Shown piece by piece: positions 17,083-27,516 of a stretch of 64,000 nt of DNA. The notes beneath the pieces are model-generated. The model had not been told where the DNA came from. It worked only from the letters and a program-made list of their open reading frames with translations, and ran no database searches. The stretch is from DATKMP01 sp963790045 (GTDB taxonomy: Bacteria > Bacteroidota > Ignavibacteria > UBA10030), in contig CAWBMS010000008.1 in NCBI GenBank assembly GCA_963790045.1, forward strand, positions 124,001 to 188,000. The letters run 5' to 3'. How positions within the stretch are numbered: position 1 is the stretch's first letter; each line of letters opens with the position of its first letter. Both the position numbers and the translations under genes were made by a program.

Positions 17083-18459
17083 ATGGCATTAATGGTTAGC
17101 ATTTCAGGAATTCGCGGCACCATCGGCGATTCACTTACACCGGAAACAATTGTGAAATATGCGGCAGCGTATGCGGAATATTGCAAACGCGGACACATTA
17201 TTATTGGACGGGATGGAAGAATCACCGGTAAGAATGTTGAGGATATTGTTGTTTCAACATTGGTACAAATGGGCTGCGAGGTAACAACGCTGGGCATTTG
17301 TCCCACACCGACTGTTGCTCTTGCTGTGGAAAAGCTTAAAGCTGCGGGCGGCATCTCCATTACCGCAAGCCACAATCCGATGATCTGGAACGGATTGAAA
17401 TTTTTTGCATCCACCGGTTTATTTTTGGATGCTGATGAGAATCATGCGTTCTGGAAATTAGCCGGTGTTTCATCGCACACATACGTCCCGTGGGATAAAC
17501 AAGGCAAGCATCAATCACTCGAATCATTTATTGATGATCACAACAATGCTGTTCTTTCTCTTCCTTTTTTAAAAGTTGCAGACATTCGCAAACGGCATTT
17601 CAAAATTGTATTAGATTGTGTGAATGCTGCCGGCGGGGCAATCGTTCCAAAACTTTTAGCGGAATTCGGCTGCGAAGTTATTCCGTTGAGCTGCGATATT
17701 TCCGGTGTTTTTTCTCATACGCCGGAGCCGATCCCAGAAAATCTTACCGATTTATGCCATGCCGTGAAGATGCATAAAGCCGATCTTGGCATTGCCGTCG
17801 ATCCTGATGTTGATCGATTGGTGCTGATCAATGAAAAAGGCGAACCATACGGCGAAGAATACACCATCGCAACGTGCGTGGATTTTGTTTTGAAAAAATT
17901 AAAATCGCTTCCATCGACAACCGACAATCAAAAATTTCAAGTCGTCGTTAATCTTTCTACAACGCGTGCTGTTGAAGATATCGCAGCAAAGTATGGTGCG
18001 AGCGCGACACGAACGCCTGTTGGAGAAATTAATGTTGCAAAGAGAATGAAAGAATTGAACGCGGTGGTCGGCGGTGAAGGAAGCGGTGGAATAATTTTAC
18101 CTGCCGTGCATCTTGGTAGAGATGCCATGGTCGGTATTGCACTTGTCTTGCAGCATCTCACAGAATTCGGCGGAACATTGTCTGCATTGAAAGCGACGCT
18201 GCCGCAGTATCTCATTACGAAAGGAAAAGTCGCACTCGGCACCTTGAATGCCGATGGCATTCTGAAACGCCTTCAACAACAATATGCTGCCGGCGGAAAA
18301 ATCAATACCGATGACGGATTAAAAATTGATTTTGCGGATTCGTGGGTTCATCTTCGTAAATCGAACACCGAGCCCATCATCCGCATCATCGCCGAAGCGC
18401 ATTCCAAGTCCGAAGCAGATGCGCTCGTTCAAAGATTTACCAAGGAAATTTTTTCATAA
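17083..18459 (+). CDS. glmM: Phosphoglucosamine mutase / phosphomannomutase family enzyme
   Basis: The 458-residue alpha-D-phosphohexomutase has all four domain signatures. The active-site serine lies in ITASHNPMIWNG (about 102), the metal loop is DPDVDRL (about 246), the sugar-binding loop is GGEGSGGI (about 333), and the phosphate-binding loop is RKSNTEPIIR (about 426). The IGRDGR motif lies near 44. It most likely isomerises glucosamine-6-phosphate and glucosamine-1-phosphate for the cell wall. A broader phosphomannomutase role cannot be excluded, so the symbol is provisional. It is the first gene of a plus-strand run with dprA. Confidence 0.85.
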   Translation: MALMVSISGIRGTIGDSLTPETIVKYAAAYAEYCKRGHIIIGRDGRITGKNVEDIVVSTLVQMGCEVTTLGICPTPTVALAVEKLKAAGGISITASHNPMIWNGLKFFASTGLFLDADENHAFWKLAGVSSHTYVPWDKQGKHQSLESFIDDHNNAVLSLPFLKVADIRKRHFKIVLDCVNAAGGAIVPKLLAEFGCEVIPLSCDISGVFSHTPEPIPENLTDLCHAVKMHKADLGIAVDPDVDRLVLINEKGEPYGEEYTIATCVDFVLKKLKSLPSTTDNQKFQVVVNLSTTRAVEDIAAKYGASATRTPVGEINVAKRMKELNAVVGGEGSGGIILPAVHLGRDAMVGIALVLQHLTEFGGTLSALKATLPQYLITKGKVALGTLNADGILKRLQQQYAAGGKINTDDGLKIDFADSWVHLRKSNTEPIIRIIAEAHSKSEADALVQRFTKEIFS

Positions 18460-18480
18460 TTTCTAATTCAGAATAGGAGA

Positions 18481-19581
18481 ATGGTGCAAAACATTCGCGA
18501 TCTTCTTCGGCTTGCTTCTGTTCCGAAAATCGGCGCACAGAAAATTCGCGCGCTTGTTGCCCATTTCAAATCTGTCGAAAATGTTTTCGGCGCTTCGATA
18601 AAGGAACTTGCCCAAGTTTCCGGTATCGATAAAAAAATCGCGTCGCACATTCTCCACCATACCGACGGTGAAAAATTTGCCGATGAACAGCTTAAACGAT
18701 TGAATCGAATCAACGGACGTATTCTCACCATCTGGGATAAAGAATATCCTGAATTACTGAAGAAGATTTACGATCCACCGGCATTACTTTTTGTGCTGGG
18801 AAATTTTAACAACGCCGATCTTCGTTCCATCGGCATGGTCGGCACACGGCATCCGACATCCTATGGACAAACTGTGACCGAGCAATTATTTACCGAACTC
18901 GCCCGCCAGCAAATCACCATCGTCAGCGGATTGGCGCGCGGCATCGACACCATCGCCCACACAACGGCGCTCCATGCCAACACGCGAACGATTGCTGTGA
19001 TCGGATCGGGAATCGATGTTCCCTATCCGCCGGAAAATAAAAAATTGATGGACCGTATTGTGGAACACGGCGTAGTCGTTTCGGAATTTTTTATGGGCAC
19101 AAAACCCGATGCACCGAATTTTCCACGGCGCAACCGCATCATCAGCGGATTATCTGTCGGCACGGTTGTGATTGAATCTGCGGAAGACGGCGGCGCAATG
19201 ATTACCGCTTCTACCGCATTGGATCAAGACCGCGAAGTGTTTGCTATTCCCGGCAACATCACCGAGAAACGCAGCGCAGGGACCAACAAACTGATCCGCG
19301 AGGGGCGTGCAAAACTTATCACCAATGTCGAAGATATTTTTGCTGAGTTACAACTTCAATTGAGTTTGCCACTTGATGATGCAGCACCGACACGTGTCAC
19401 GCTCAATCTGTCCTCGGCGGAACAACAGATTTTTAATCTTCTTGCATCGGATCCAACACACATCGATGCACTTGCTGAACAAGCAAACGCTGCCACTTCC
19501 GACGTTCTCGTCTCATTGCTTTCGTTGGAATTCAAAGGCATCGTCCGGCAGTTACCCGGCAAACTGTTTATGAAGCTATGA
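18481..19581 (+). CDS. dprA: DNA-processing protein DprA
   Basis: The 366-residue protein has an N-terminal helix-hairpin-helix-like region (about 1-70), a Rossmann-like core with GMVGTRHPTSYGQ, IVSGLARGIDTIAHTTAL, IAVIGSGIDVPYPPENK and FPRRNRIISGLS, and a C-terminal winged-helix domain (about 305-366). DprA binds incoming single-stranded DNA and loads RecA during natural transformation. The gene begins 21 bases after the glmM-like gene. Its presence suggests a capacity for DNA uptake, which may bear on the accessory islands. Confidence 0.94.
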   Translation: MVQNIRDLLRLASVPKIGAQKIRALVAHFKSVENVFGASIKELAQVSGIDKKIASHILHHTDGEKFADEQLKRLNRINGRILTIWDKEYPELLKKIYDPPALLFVLGNFNNADLRSIGMVGTRHPTSYGQTVTEQLFTELARQQITIVSGLARGIDTIAHTTALHANTRTIAVIGSGIDVPYPPENKKLMDRIVEHGVVVSEFFMGTKPDAPNFPRRNRIISGLSVGTVVIESAEDGGAMITASTALDQDREVFAIPGNITEKRSAGTNKLIREGRAKLITNVEDIFAELQLQLSLPLDDAAPTRVTLNLSSAEQQIFNLLASDPTHIDALAEQANAATSDVLVSLLSLEFKGIVRQLPGKLFMKL

Positions 19582-19677
19582 TCGACAAAGTCGGTCAAGA
19601 ACATTTTAGTCCAATCTCTTTTCATGTTTTTTCTCCCTTTGCTCTCGAAGAATTTTTCTTTATACTTCTTATGCAGT

Positions 19678-20268
19678 ATGATGAACGTTGATACCATACA
19701 AATAGAGGAATCGTTACCGCGCATAAAATTCGCATGCAATGTGAATGCATGCCGCGGTGCGTGCTGTACGCTTCCCGGCGGACTGGGCGCGCCGCTGCTC
19801 GATGAAGAATTAGCAGAAATTGATAAAGCATTGCCCATCGTCGAATCGATGCTGCCAAGCGAACATCGCGATGTTATTTATCAGCACGGAAAATACGAAG
19901 GCACATCCGGTTCGTACACAACCATGTGCATCAATCATCATGCATGCATATTCGTTTTGTATGAAAACGGCGTTGCAAAATGCGCGTTTGAAAAAGCATA
20001 TTTCGAGAAAAAACTTTCTTGGCGTAAACCGATTTCATGCCAGCTTTTTCCCATTCGTGTCGATCGCGGATGGACGCAGCGCTTGCGATATGAACGAATC
20101 TCGGAATGCGATCCGGCAATCGAGAACGGCATCGACAACAATATTTTTTTAGACGATTTTTTAAAAGACGCGTTGATACGCGCTTATGGCGAACGATGGT
20201 ACCGGCAATTCAAAGAAGTCTGCGAATGGCATCGTGCGCAAGGCAACAAGTTTTTATTCAACCAATGA
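19678..20268 (+). CDS. DUF3109 family cysteine-rich protein
   Basis: The product (about 196 residues) has a set of conserved cysteines arranged as a YkgJ/DUF3109-type metal-binding domain: CNVNACRGACCTLPGG at about 18-33, TMCINHHACIF at about 80, AKCAFEKAY, and SCQLFPIRV. These probably hold an iron or zinc centre; no function is established. The ATG at 19678 is chosen because the 18 preceding residues of the longer frame are not conserved-looking. The stop codon overlaps the rpoN start by four bases. Confidence 0.82.
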   Translation: MMNVDTIQIEESLPRIKFACNVNACRGACCTLPGGLGAPLLDEELAEIDKALPIVESMLPSEHRDVIYQHGKYEGTSGSYTTMCINHHACIFVLYENGVAKCAFEKAYFEKKLSWRKPISCQLFPIRVDRGWTQRLRYERISECDPAIENGIDNNIFLDDFLKDALIRAYGERWYRQFKEVCEWHRAQGNKFLFNQ

Positions 20269-21727
20269 TCAATCTTCAACAACAACTTCGTCTCGGGCTT
20301 AAGCTCACTCCGCAGCAAATTCAATATTTAAAATTGCTGCAATTACCGACGCTTGCCTTGGAACAGCGTATTAAATTAGAATTAGAAATGAATCCGATGT
20401 TAGAGTTGAGCGAAGAACAGGAACCGACTCTGGAACAAGAAGCACCGGAGACCGATTCCCAGGAGGATGAAGAGGTTCAAGCAAAACAAGAAGAAGACAA
20501 AGTCAAGCAAGAAGAAGACAGTTATACGCTTGACGATTATATGAACGACGATCTTGCAGGATTCAAAAGCCCCGAGACAACAAAAAACAGTAATGATGAC
20601 GACGAATCCTACGAATCCCCTTTGCCGTCCACGATTCCGTTAACCGAACGATTACTGAGTCAATTCCGTTTTCTTTCCATCGATGACGAAGACATTCTTC
20701 TTGCTGAAGAAATATTGGGGAATGTCGATGAGGATGGATATCTCCGGCGGGAATTAGAACTCATCGTTCAGGATCTAAATTTAAGTTTCGGATTGAACAT
20801 CAGCGTGGAAAAAGCAACCGCTGTTCAGCAAAAAATCTTGCACTCGATCCGCCCGGTATCGCCGCACGCAATCTTCAAGAGTGTTTGGTCGTGCAGCTTA
20901 AAGCCAGCACACAGCCGCAGGCGCTCAAAGAACTCGCCATCAAAATTCTCACCACATATTTTGAAGATTTCAAATTGAAGCGCTTCGATAAGCTTGAAAA
21001 GAATATCGGTGTCAGTCATGACACATTTAAAAAAGCAGTTGAACTCATTCAACATTTAAACCCCAAGCCCGGCGAAGGCGAATTTTCCGTACAAGAGAAC
21101 TATATCATCCCTGATTTTATCGTCGAGAAAGATGAAGATGATTTCATCATTACGCTGAACGACCGTAATATTCCACCGCTGCATCTTAACAATGCATACA
21201 AAGAATTGGTGACGCCGAAAGGAAAAAATGTCTCCGCGGAAGCAAAAGATTTTGTCAAGAAAAAATTTGAATCAGCCAAGTGGTTTATTGCTTCCATCCA
21301 TCAACGGCGCGAAACACTTTTAAAAGTCATGAGAGTCATTGTGGAAAAACAGCGGCTGTGGTTCACTGAAGGTGAAATATTAAAACCGATGATTTACAAA
21401 GATATATCTGAAGTTGTTGGCGTGGATATTTCCACCATTAGCCGAGTGGTGAATAGCAAATATGTTCAGACAGAATTCGGCGTACACTCGTTGCGTTTCT
21501 TTTTCACATCGGGATTGGAATCTGAAGGCGGCGATGATGTCTCAAACCAAGAAGTGAAACAGCGCGTTCGGGATATTATTGCTGCCGAAGAATCAAAGCA
21601 TCCGCTCAACGATGATAAGATTGCCGAGATGTTAAAACAAAGCGGCTTGCACATCGCTCGACGCACGGTTGCAAAATATCGCGAACAATTGGGGCTACCT
21701 ATTGCTCGTCTTAGAAGAAAAGTATAA
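20265..21727 (+). pseudogene. rpoN: RNA polymerase sigma-54 factor RpoN, one frameshift
   Basis: Two frames together give a complete sigma-54. Region I is MINLQQQLRLGLKLTPQQIQ, matching the activator-binding N terminus. An acidic Glu-rich region II follows. The core-binding domain continues to VQQKIL, where a one-base loss near 20840 shifts the frame. The second frame should resume with LDPPGIAARNLQECLVVQLK. The helix-turn-helix and RpoN box ARRTVAKYREQLGLP close the protein. Sigma-54 directs enhancer-dependent promoters. The rest of the gene is intact on both sides, so an assembly error is plausible. It overlaps the DUF3109 gene and is followed by hslV after 14 bases. Confidence 0.85.
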
Positions 21728-21741
21728 CATGAAAGCTACCT

Positions 21742-22284
21742 ATGGAATCAACTTATAAAATTCATGGAACGACCATTATCGGATTGCGTCATAACGGCAA
21801 GGTTGCTGTTGGCGGCGATGGTCAGGTAACGTTGGGCAGCACGGTGATGAAACAGTCGTCCAACAAAATTCGGAAACTGTACAACAATTCTGTGCTCGTT
21901 GGATTTGCCGGCTCTGCTGCCGATGCATTCAGTTTACTAGAACGGTTTGAAGAAAAGCTGGAACAGCATCAAGGACAAATCGTTCGTTCTGCGGTCGAGC
22001 TTGCAAAGCTCTGGCGTACCGATAAATATTTACGGCAGCTTGAAGCATTGCTTGCCGTTGTCGATAAAGAACATGCGCTTATTGTTTCCGGTACTGGTGA
22101 TGTAATCGAACCGGATGACGGTATTGTCGCGGTCGGCTCCGGCGGTATGTATGCGCTTGCAGCGGCGCGTATGTTAGTGCAACATACAAAATTTGAAGCA
22201 AAAGAAATTGTCCGTGAATCGCTGAACGCTGCTTCCAATATCTGTATCTATACAAATAAAAATTTTACTATTGAAGAATTATAA
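21742..22284 (+). CDS. hslV: ATP-dependent protease subunit HslV
   Basis: The 180-residue Ntn-hydrolase is the proteolytic ring of HslUV. The family normally begins its mature chain with a TTI/TTV threonine, and here HGTTIIGLRHNG contains it after an eight-residue leader. GGDGQVTLG, KIRKLYNNSVLVGFAGSAAD (written in parts KIRKLY and GFAGSAADAF) and VAVGSGGMYALAAAR are diagnostic. hslU follows after three bases, so the pair is one transcription unit. Confidence 0.96.
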   Translation: MESTYKIHGTTIIGLRHNGKVAVGGDGQVTLGSTVMKQSSNKIRKLYNNSVLVGFAGSAADAFSLLERFEEKLEQHQGQIVRSAVELAKLWRTDKYLRQLEALLAVVDKEHALIVSGTGDVIEPDDGIVAVGSGGMYALAAARMLVQHTKFEAKEIVRESLNAASNICIYTNKNFTIEEL

Positions 22285-22287
22285 CCT

Positions 22288-23676
22288 GTGAAGAAAAAAG
22301 AAATCATTAAACCGACACGAGAATTAACACCACGAGAAATTGTTCGCGAATTAGATAAATATATTATCGGGCAGCAAGCTGCAAAAAAAGCCGTTGCCAT
22401 CGCCTTGCGTAATCGCTGGCGGCGACTCCACGCTCCGGAAACAATTCGGGAAGATATTATGCCGAATAATATTATTCTCATCGGCCCAACGGGCGTTGGA
22501 AAAACAGAAATCGCACGGCGGCTGGCAAAACTTTCCGGAGCTCCTTTTCTCAAAGTGGAAGCGTCTAAATTTACGGAAGTCGGTTATGTCGGCCGCGATG
22601 TTGAATCGATGATTCGCGATCTCACCGAAATCGCTGTAAATATTGTGAAAGCCGAAAAGGCATCGGAAGTGGAAGCAAAGGCACGAGTGCTTTCCGAAGA
22701 ACATATTCTCGATCTTCTCATTCCACCTGTTAAACACCGCAACACACCAGATTCATCCAACCATGATGTTCCTACGCTGGAAGATGAAAATGCAAAAACG
22801 CGGAATAAGTTTCGCGAGAAGTTGCGCAAAGGCGAACTGGATGAACGAACAGTAGAGATCGAAGTGCATTCTTCGCAAATGCCGTTGATGCAGGTGATGG
22901 GGCCTTTTTCTATGGAAGAAATGGGCATCAACTTGCAAGAGATGCTTGGAAGCATCGCTCCGCAAAAACAAAAGCAACGGAAACTCACTGTTGCTGAAGC
23001 GCGGCAGGTATTGATGCAGGAAGAATCGCAAAAGTTGATTGACATGGAAAAGGTTGTGAAGGAAGCATTAGAACGAGTAGAAAATTCCGGCATCGTCTTC
23101 ATCGATGAAATCGATAAAATCGCCAGCGCGCGCGGACAATCTTCCGGCCCTGATGTTTCACGCGAAGGCGTTCAACGCGATTTGCTTCCCATCGTTGAAG
23201 GATCCAGCGTGTTAACCAAACATGGCATGGTGAAAACGGATCATATTTTATTTATCGCTTCTGGTGCATTTCATATTTCAAAACCATCTGATTTAATTCC
23301 TGAGTTGCAAGGACGTTTTCCCATTCGTGTTGAATTAAATAGTTTAACAGAAGATGATTTCGTTAAAATCCTAACGCTTCCACAAAATGCACTCATCAAA
23401 CAATACACGGCATTGTTGGAAACGGAAAATATTTCGCTGGAGTTCGAGGAAGGCGCTATTCAAGAAGTTGCGAAGATCGCTTATGAAGTGAACGACCAAG
23501 TGGAAAACATCGGCGCACGAAGATTACATACGATTTTGACAACTTTATTAGAAGAAGTTTTGTATGATGCGCCCGATGAAATAAAAGATTCACATATTCG
23601 TATCTCTCAGACAAATGTGCAGGAAAAACTTCAGGCAATTGTTAGAAACCGCGACTTGAGTAGATACATCTTATAA
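22288..23676 (+). CDS. hslU: ATP-dependent protease ATPase subunit HslU
   Basis: The 462-residue AAA+ unfoldase feeds substrates to HslV. TPREIVRELDKYIIGQ opens the protein. The Walker A motif is GPTGVGKTEIA (about 68-78), and the pore motif lies in EVGYVGRDVESMIRDL. An intermediate domain runs from about 110 to 240. Walker B is VFIDEIDKIA (about 270), and the C-terminal tail ends SRYIL, which docks into HslV. The start is a GTG at 22288. A strong terminator follows the stop codon. Confidence 0.96.
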   Translation: MKKKEIIKPTRELTPREIVRELDKYIIGQQAAKKAVAIALRNRWRRLHAPETIREDIMPNNIILIGPTGVGKTEIARRLAKLSGAPFLKVEASKFTEVGYVGRDVESMIRDLTEIAVNIVKAEKASEVEAKARVLSEEHILDLLIPPVKHRNTPDSSNHDVPTLEDENAKTRNKFREKLRKGELDERTVEIEVHSSQMPLMQVMGPFSMEEMGINLQEMLGSIAPQKQKQRKLTVAEARQVLMQEESQKLIDMEKVVKEALERVENSGIVFIDEIDKIASARGQSSGPDVSREGVQRDLLPIVEGSSVLTKHGMVKTDHILFIASGAFHISKPSDLIPELQGRFPIRVELNSLTEDDFVKILTLPQNALIKQYTALLETENISLEFEEGAIQEVAKIAYEVNDQVENIGARRLHTILTTLLEEVLYDAPDEIKDSHIRISQTNVQEKLQAIVRNRDLSRYIL

Positions 23677-23696
23677 CTCCCCATTCACCTAAAATG

Positions 23697-23735
23697 AAAA
23701 AGGCGCAACGTTAACACATTGCGCCTTTTGTTTTA
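23697..23735 (+). terminator. Rho-independent terminator after hslU
   Basis: The stem AAAAGGCGCAA / TTGCGCCTTTT has a ten-base loop and is followed by TGTTTTATA. Because both arms carry A/T runs it can serve the converging minus-strand gene as well. Confidence 0.85.
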
Positions 23736-23754
23736 TACAACACTTTTCGATTAA

Positions 23755-25164
23755 CTAAAGTCGAATCTTCATACCGACAGCAACGGTAAGAGCGTTGAAA
23801 CTTTTTGGTGAAAATGCTGAACCGAAAGTGTCGGTTGCAAAATCAAGATCGATCACCCAGAAATCGAGCCCGAATCCGAATGCCCAACGCGTTTTGTCAT
23901 CTCCTCCCATAATAAGCCCCGTGCGTAACGGTAATAACGGAATGAGCCGGTATTCGGTGCCGAGAGAAAACCTCGGCTTGGTGGTATTGCCAAACGAGTC
24001 GTTAAATCCTTGCGCATATTCAAACGCGAGCAAGAGATGGCCGGGGAGAAATGATAATCCCGGAATATTTTGCGCCTCCATACTTGTGCCCAAACGCATA
24101 ATGGTCGGTAAGGATGTTTTAAACGACTGCCCGGGTTGATTCTTTCCTTTAAAAATATTTTTTGCGCTGTCTTGAATCGATGCCGAATATCCAGTAAAGA
24201 CATAATAACCGTTCCCCATCGTTTCAATGACATTCTTATCCCATGTAATACTTCCGATATCGGTCAAGCTCCATGAAACGATCATACCGTTTTTTAATTC
24301 TGCCGTGACACCGAAATCAAGCCCTGTCCCAGTACCAACAGGGTCAGGAAATGGTTTAGCTTTCGGTTTCGTTGTATCGTCGTTATTAAAGAAATCGACA
24401 CCAGCACGCTGTGCAGCAAAATCGGTACTTGCAGTAATAGTATTTAAGCCGAGATCATCTGTGGTAGAATTTGTAATGGAAGAATGATTCTTCGTCATCT
24501 GGAATATTCCGTACCCGCGAATAAGTTTTACTCCGGCGCCGACATACAACGATTTGATCACGGGAAGAATGTTGGGAATTTTTCTCGCATAGGAAATATT
24601 ATATTCGCGGTACCACCATGCGTTAAATGATGTTCCATCTAAATTATACATCGAGTTCGAAGGCATGCCGACTAAAAAGAGATCAACATAACCACGTGTA
24701 AGCGTAATCGTGGCACCGGCATGATCCATAATTGCAAAGCCGAAACTTCCAAGGACTCCTGCTTGCAACGAAACGCCGCCAAACATCTCATCGACATTAA
24801 CGGTCGTCCGCGGGTTATCCGGCATTTGATTGCGAATAGTATTTTTATCTGCATCCGTCAACGGATACGAGATGCGATTTCCACCGCCGGTATCGATGCC
24901 GGTAAAATATTTTTGATAAATATCATAGGACATCAGCTCCGTACTCACACGGGCATCCGTTTGTCCGAGATTAATCACAAACGGTGCTACACCCGGCGCA
25001 GCTAAGTTTGCAGGATTCACACCGATGGCATCGGTGCCGCGGGTGACCGATACTGCGGTACGCCCCATGCCGAGTGTGGTCAAGCTGGTTCTATCTCCGG
25101 CAAAAGCAAAAGAAGATACAACCACCGTCAATGTAACAAGCGAAGATATGATCGTCGTTTTCAT
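23755..25164 (-). CDS. DUF5723-type outer-membrane beta-barrel protein
   Basis: The product (about 469 residues) starts with a signal peptide (MKTTIISSLVTLTVVVSSFA, cleavage after AFA). It continues with GMGRTAVSVTRGTDAIGVNP, the start typical of the PorV/FadL-like barrels grouped as DUF5723. Alternating amphipathic strands run to the end, which terminates in the aromatic-poor strand VAVGMKIRL. The ATG at 25164 is chosen as the signal-peptide start. It lies 10 bases after the large exported protein gene on the same strand, so the two probably work together at the cell surface. Confidence 0.75.
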   Translation of the reverse strand: MKTTIISSLVTLTVVVSSFAFAGDRTSLTTLGMGRTAVSVTRGTDAIGVNPANLAAPGVAPFVINLGQTDARVSTELMSYDIYQKYFTGIDTGGGNRISYPLTDADKNTIRNQMPDNPRTTVNVDEMFGGVSLQAGVLGSFGFAIMDHAGATITLTRGYVDLFLVGMPSNSMYNLDGTSFNAWWYREYNISYARKIPNILPVIKSLYVGAGVKLIRGYGIFQMTKNHSSITNSTTDDLGLNTITASTDFAAQRAGVDFFNNDDTTKPKAKPFPDPVGTGTGLDFGVTAELKNGMIVSWSLTDIGSITWDKNVIETMGNGYYVFTGYSASIQDSAKNIFKGKNQPGQSFKTSLPTIMRLGTSMEAQNIPGLSFLPGHLLLAFEYAQGFNDSFGNTTKPRFSLGTEYRLIPLLPLRTGLIMGGDDKTRWAFGFGLDFWVIDLDFATDTFGSAFSPKSFNALTVAVGMKIRL

Positions 25165-25174
25165 GGCTGTTCTC

Positions 25175-27331
25175 CTATTTCGATTTGATGGTGTAAGTGA
25201 TGTTGCCGATACCGACAATGCGAATATAATTCGATCCTAGCACACGCACTGTTTGACCATTCGTCGATTGTAGATTATAAAGTGTAACACGAATCGAATC
25301 GGTCTGGTTAAAATATCCCATATCCGTACTATTAAGCGACACTGTCGATGTGGATTGTGTAGTACCGCTCGCCCATCCGCTCGAAACAGTTACAGGTGCA
25401 GCAGCAATACGCATCACATCTGTTTTATTGATTGAAGTATCGGGTAAAGTGAACAGGATATCATTCTTCCGAGTCGTTTTATTGTATTTCAAAAATTCCG
25501 CCTTCATTTGCATTTGAAGCGGCAAGTTGTTGACCACCGTGAACGATGCTGATCCTTGCCCGACATTTTTAGTAAAGTCCGTGGGAATTTGAGAACTATC
25601 GAATGCCATCGTCTGCGCATACGTGCTATTGCCGATCTGGACTCTGAGTGGAAGATGGATATCGAATGTTGGATAAATTCCACTGGTATCATTGAAAGTA
25701 TAATTCACTTGTTTCGTCACAAAGTTCGGATCAAGCGTGACCGATCCACGCACGTAAAATGAATCAGGAACATTGGGGAAATATCGCGTAAGCGAATTAA
25801 AGAACGCCGAATCGGTTTTACTTCGTAAAATAATTTGTGTACCAACACCCGGTTCAATAAGTTTATAATCGGGACTCGTACCTGAAATAATCACGAGCGA
25901 ATCGCTGCGATGCTGTTGTGTATTTTTGGCGATAATGGTGAGATGATAATTCGCTTCGCATCCGTCATTCCCGCCCATCGGTAAATTCATTGCAAGGTAG
26001 ATGCTGTCGAGCGCAATCGATCCGTTATATCCTTTTAAATCTCTTACATCGATGTTCGATGGGAATCGTTGATCGATATTGACAACGGTTGTTCTGATTC
26101 TGCCGGTAATAGATTTCAAAACGAAATCAGAATTATGGATAAGAGCCGCTTTGATGTTGTCGCTCTTCCCGACTAATTTTTTTGCACCTTCTGAATTCAA
26201 TGTCGTAATGGTTGCCGTATAAGAAAGCTGTGTGCCAAATTGATTTGAACCTGTACCGCCTCCTTCAATTTTATATTTAGTCATATCAAACGGCAACGTT
26301 AACGAATCTTTCCCCGCTACTGTAGTATTAACGGTATAGGATGAATTTGTCGTAAGATCAATCAATTTGTCGATCTTCAACGTCATTCCCACTTTGATGT
26401 TCAAGTTATTATAGAACTTCAATTGAAACAATCCTGCATCGAACGTTGCAGAGCTTAAAACAGTTGAATCATCAATCTGCCATGCAGAAGAACCAGGAGA
26501 ATAAACCACTTGTGTCGGCACAACAGCTAATGCGCTATCGGCAACCAAATTCGAAGCAGTCAAAGCAAATGAAACTTTTGAATTGATATCAACGGTAAAC
26601 GCCTTCGTTGTGCCCGGTGTATAAATTTTGATCGAATCCATTTTCATTGCACCGCGCAGTATTTTTTTTCTGATAGAAGATGTCTTTGTCATCGTAACGC
26701 CGGAAGCAATGGTATCGTTGCGTCCGAAGAATGCCGCAACTTTATTGGTATCGAATGGACTGGAGGAATTATTTCGCAGCACGACGGAATCTGTGAATAC
26801 AATCGGAAGACCGAGTGTATTGGTGACACTCATAGACATTGAATTCGTGGCTGTATCGGTTAGAAGGACGAAATCGAACTGAGAACTATTATCGAATGCC
26901 GAGCCGACTGTTTTAAAATTTTGCGGAGTAAATCCTGGATATGTGCCATTCGGAAGAAGAGAACTGACATTGCTTGCAGCTACCGATTGAGAAGCCGACA
27001 ATGAACCAATTGAAAACGTTCCGACAGCAACGCGGATGCTGGTGTCGGTCGCTGATGCAGTCGGCAGTGCGATGGTTTGTTTTGCCGCCGATTGTTTGTT
27101 CACATAATCGTAAACACCGACCGTACTGTCAACGACAAGAAAGTTGTTTGCACTTTTCTGCTCATACTCGCTGAAGTATTTTGTAATATCCACCAGAGGA
27201 ATATTCCCCAGCGAAACAGTCGATGCAGGCGCAACCGGTGAGAGCGGCATTTCAATACATTGCCACGACACGACGGCTATGACAATAAAAACAAGTGGCA
27301 TAACCAACAATATTAGCGATTTATTTTTCAT
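25175..27331 (-). CDS. Large exported protein, probable surface or envelope protein
   Basis: The product (about 718 residues) has an N-terminal hydrophobic export segment (KSLILLVMPLVFIVIAVVSW) followed by a cysteine that could be lipidated although the preceding residues are not a canonical lipobox. The rest is rich in Ser, Thr, Asn and Asp and looks like a series of beta-sandwich modules without a recognised catalytic motif. The ATG at 27331 begins the export signal; the longer frame adds nine residues. It is followed at once by the DUF5723 barrel. No specific family is recognised. Confidence 0.65.
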   Translation of the reverse strand: MKNKSLILLVMPLVFIVIAVVSWQCIEMPLSPVAPASTVSLGNIPLVDITKYFSEYEQKSANNFLVVDSTVGVYDYVNKQSAAKQTIALPTASATDTSIRVAVGTFSIGSLSASQSVAASNVSSLLPNGTYPGFTPQNFKTVGSAFDNSSQFDFVLLTDTATNSMSMSVTNTLGLPIVFTDSVVLRNNSSSPFDTNKVAAFFGRNDTIASGVTMTKTSSIRKKILRGAMKMDSIKIYTPGTTKAFTVDINSKVSFALTASNLVADSALAVVPTQVVYSPGSSAWQIDDSTVLSSATFDAGLFQLKFYNNLNIKVGMTLKIDKLIDLTTNSSYTVNTTVAGKDSLTLPFDMTKYKIEGGGTGSNQFGTQLSYTATITTLNSEGAKKLVGKSDNIKAALIHNSDFVLKSITGRIRTTVVNIDQRFPSNIDVRDLKGYNGSIALDSIYLAMNLPMGGNDGCEANYHLTIIAKNTQQHRSDSLVIISGTSPDYKLIEPGVGTQIILRSKTDSAFFNSLTRYFPNVPDSFYVRGSVTLDPNFVTKQVNYTFNDTSGIYPTFDIHLPLRVQIGNSTYAQTMAFDSSQIPTDFTKNVGQGSASFTVVNNLPLQMQMKAEFLKYNKTTRKNDILFTLPDTSINKTDVMRIAAAPVTVSSGWASGTTQSTSTVSLNSTDMGYFNQTDSIRVTLYNLQSTNGQTVRVLGSNYIRIVGIGNITYTIKSK

Positions 27332-27454
27332 CGGATTTCCCTCATTAATCTGGTTCATATTTATTACAATATAACTACACAGGTATGCTTTGTCAAGAAA
27401 ATGCCTGCATCACACGTCGCATTATAAACACATTGTGCGTTGCCGCACAAACAA

Positions 27455-27491
27455 CAAGGGCTGATGCAGAATTGTTTCAACATCAGCCCTC
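27455..27491 (-). terminator. Rho-independent terminator after the DUF3467 gene
   Basis: On the minus strand AGGGCTGATG and CATCAGCCCT form a perfect ten-base stem with a four-base loop extension region, followed by TGTTGTTTG. It ends the TPR lipoprotein-DUF3467 transcript. Confidence 0.75.
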
Positions 27492-27516
27492 AATAATCAA
27501 TGATTATGCAATACCG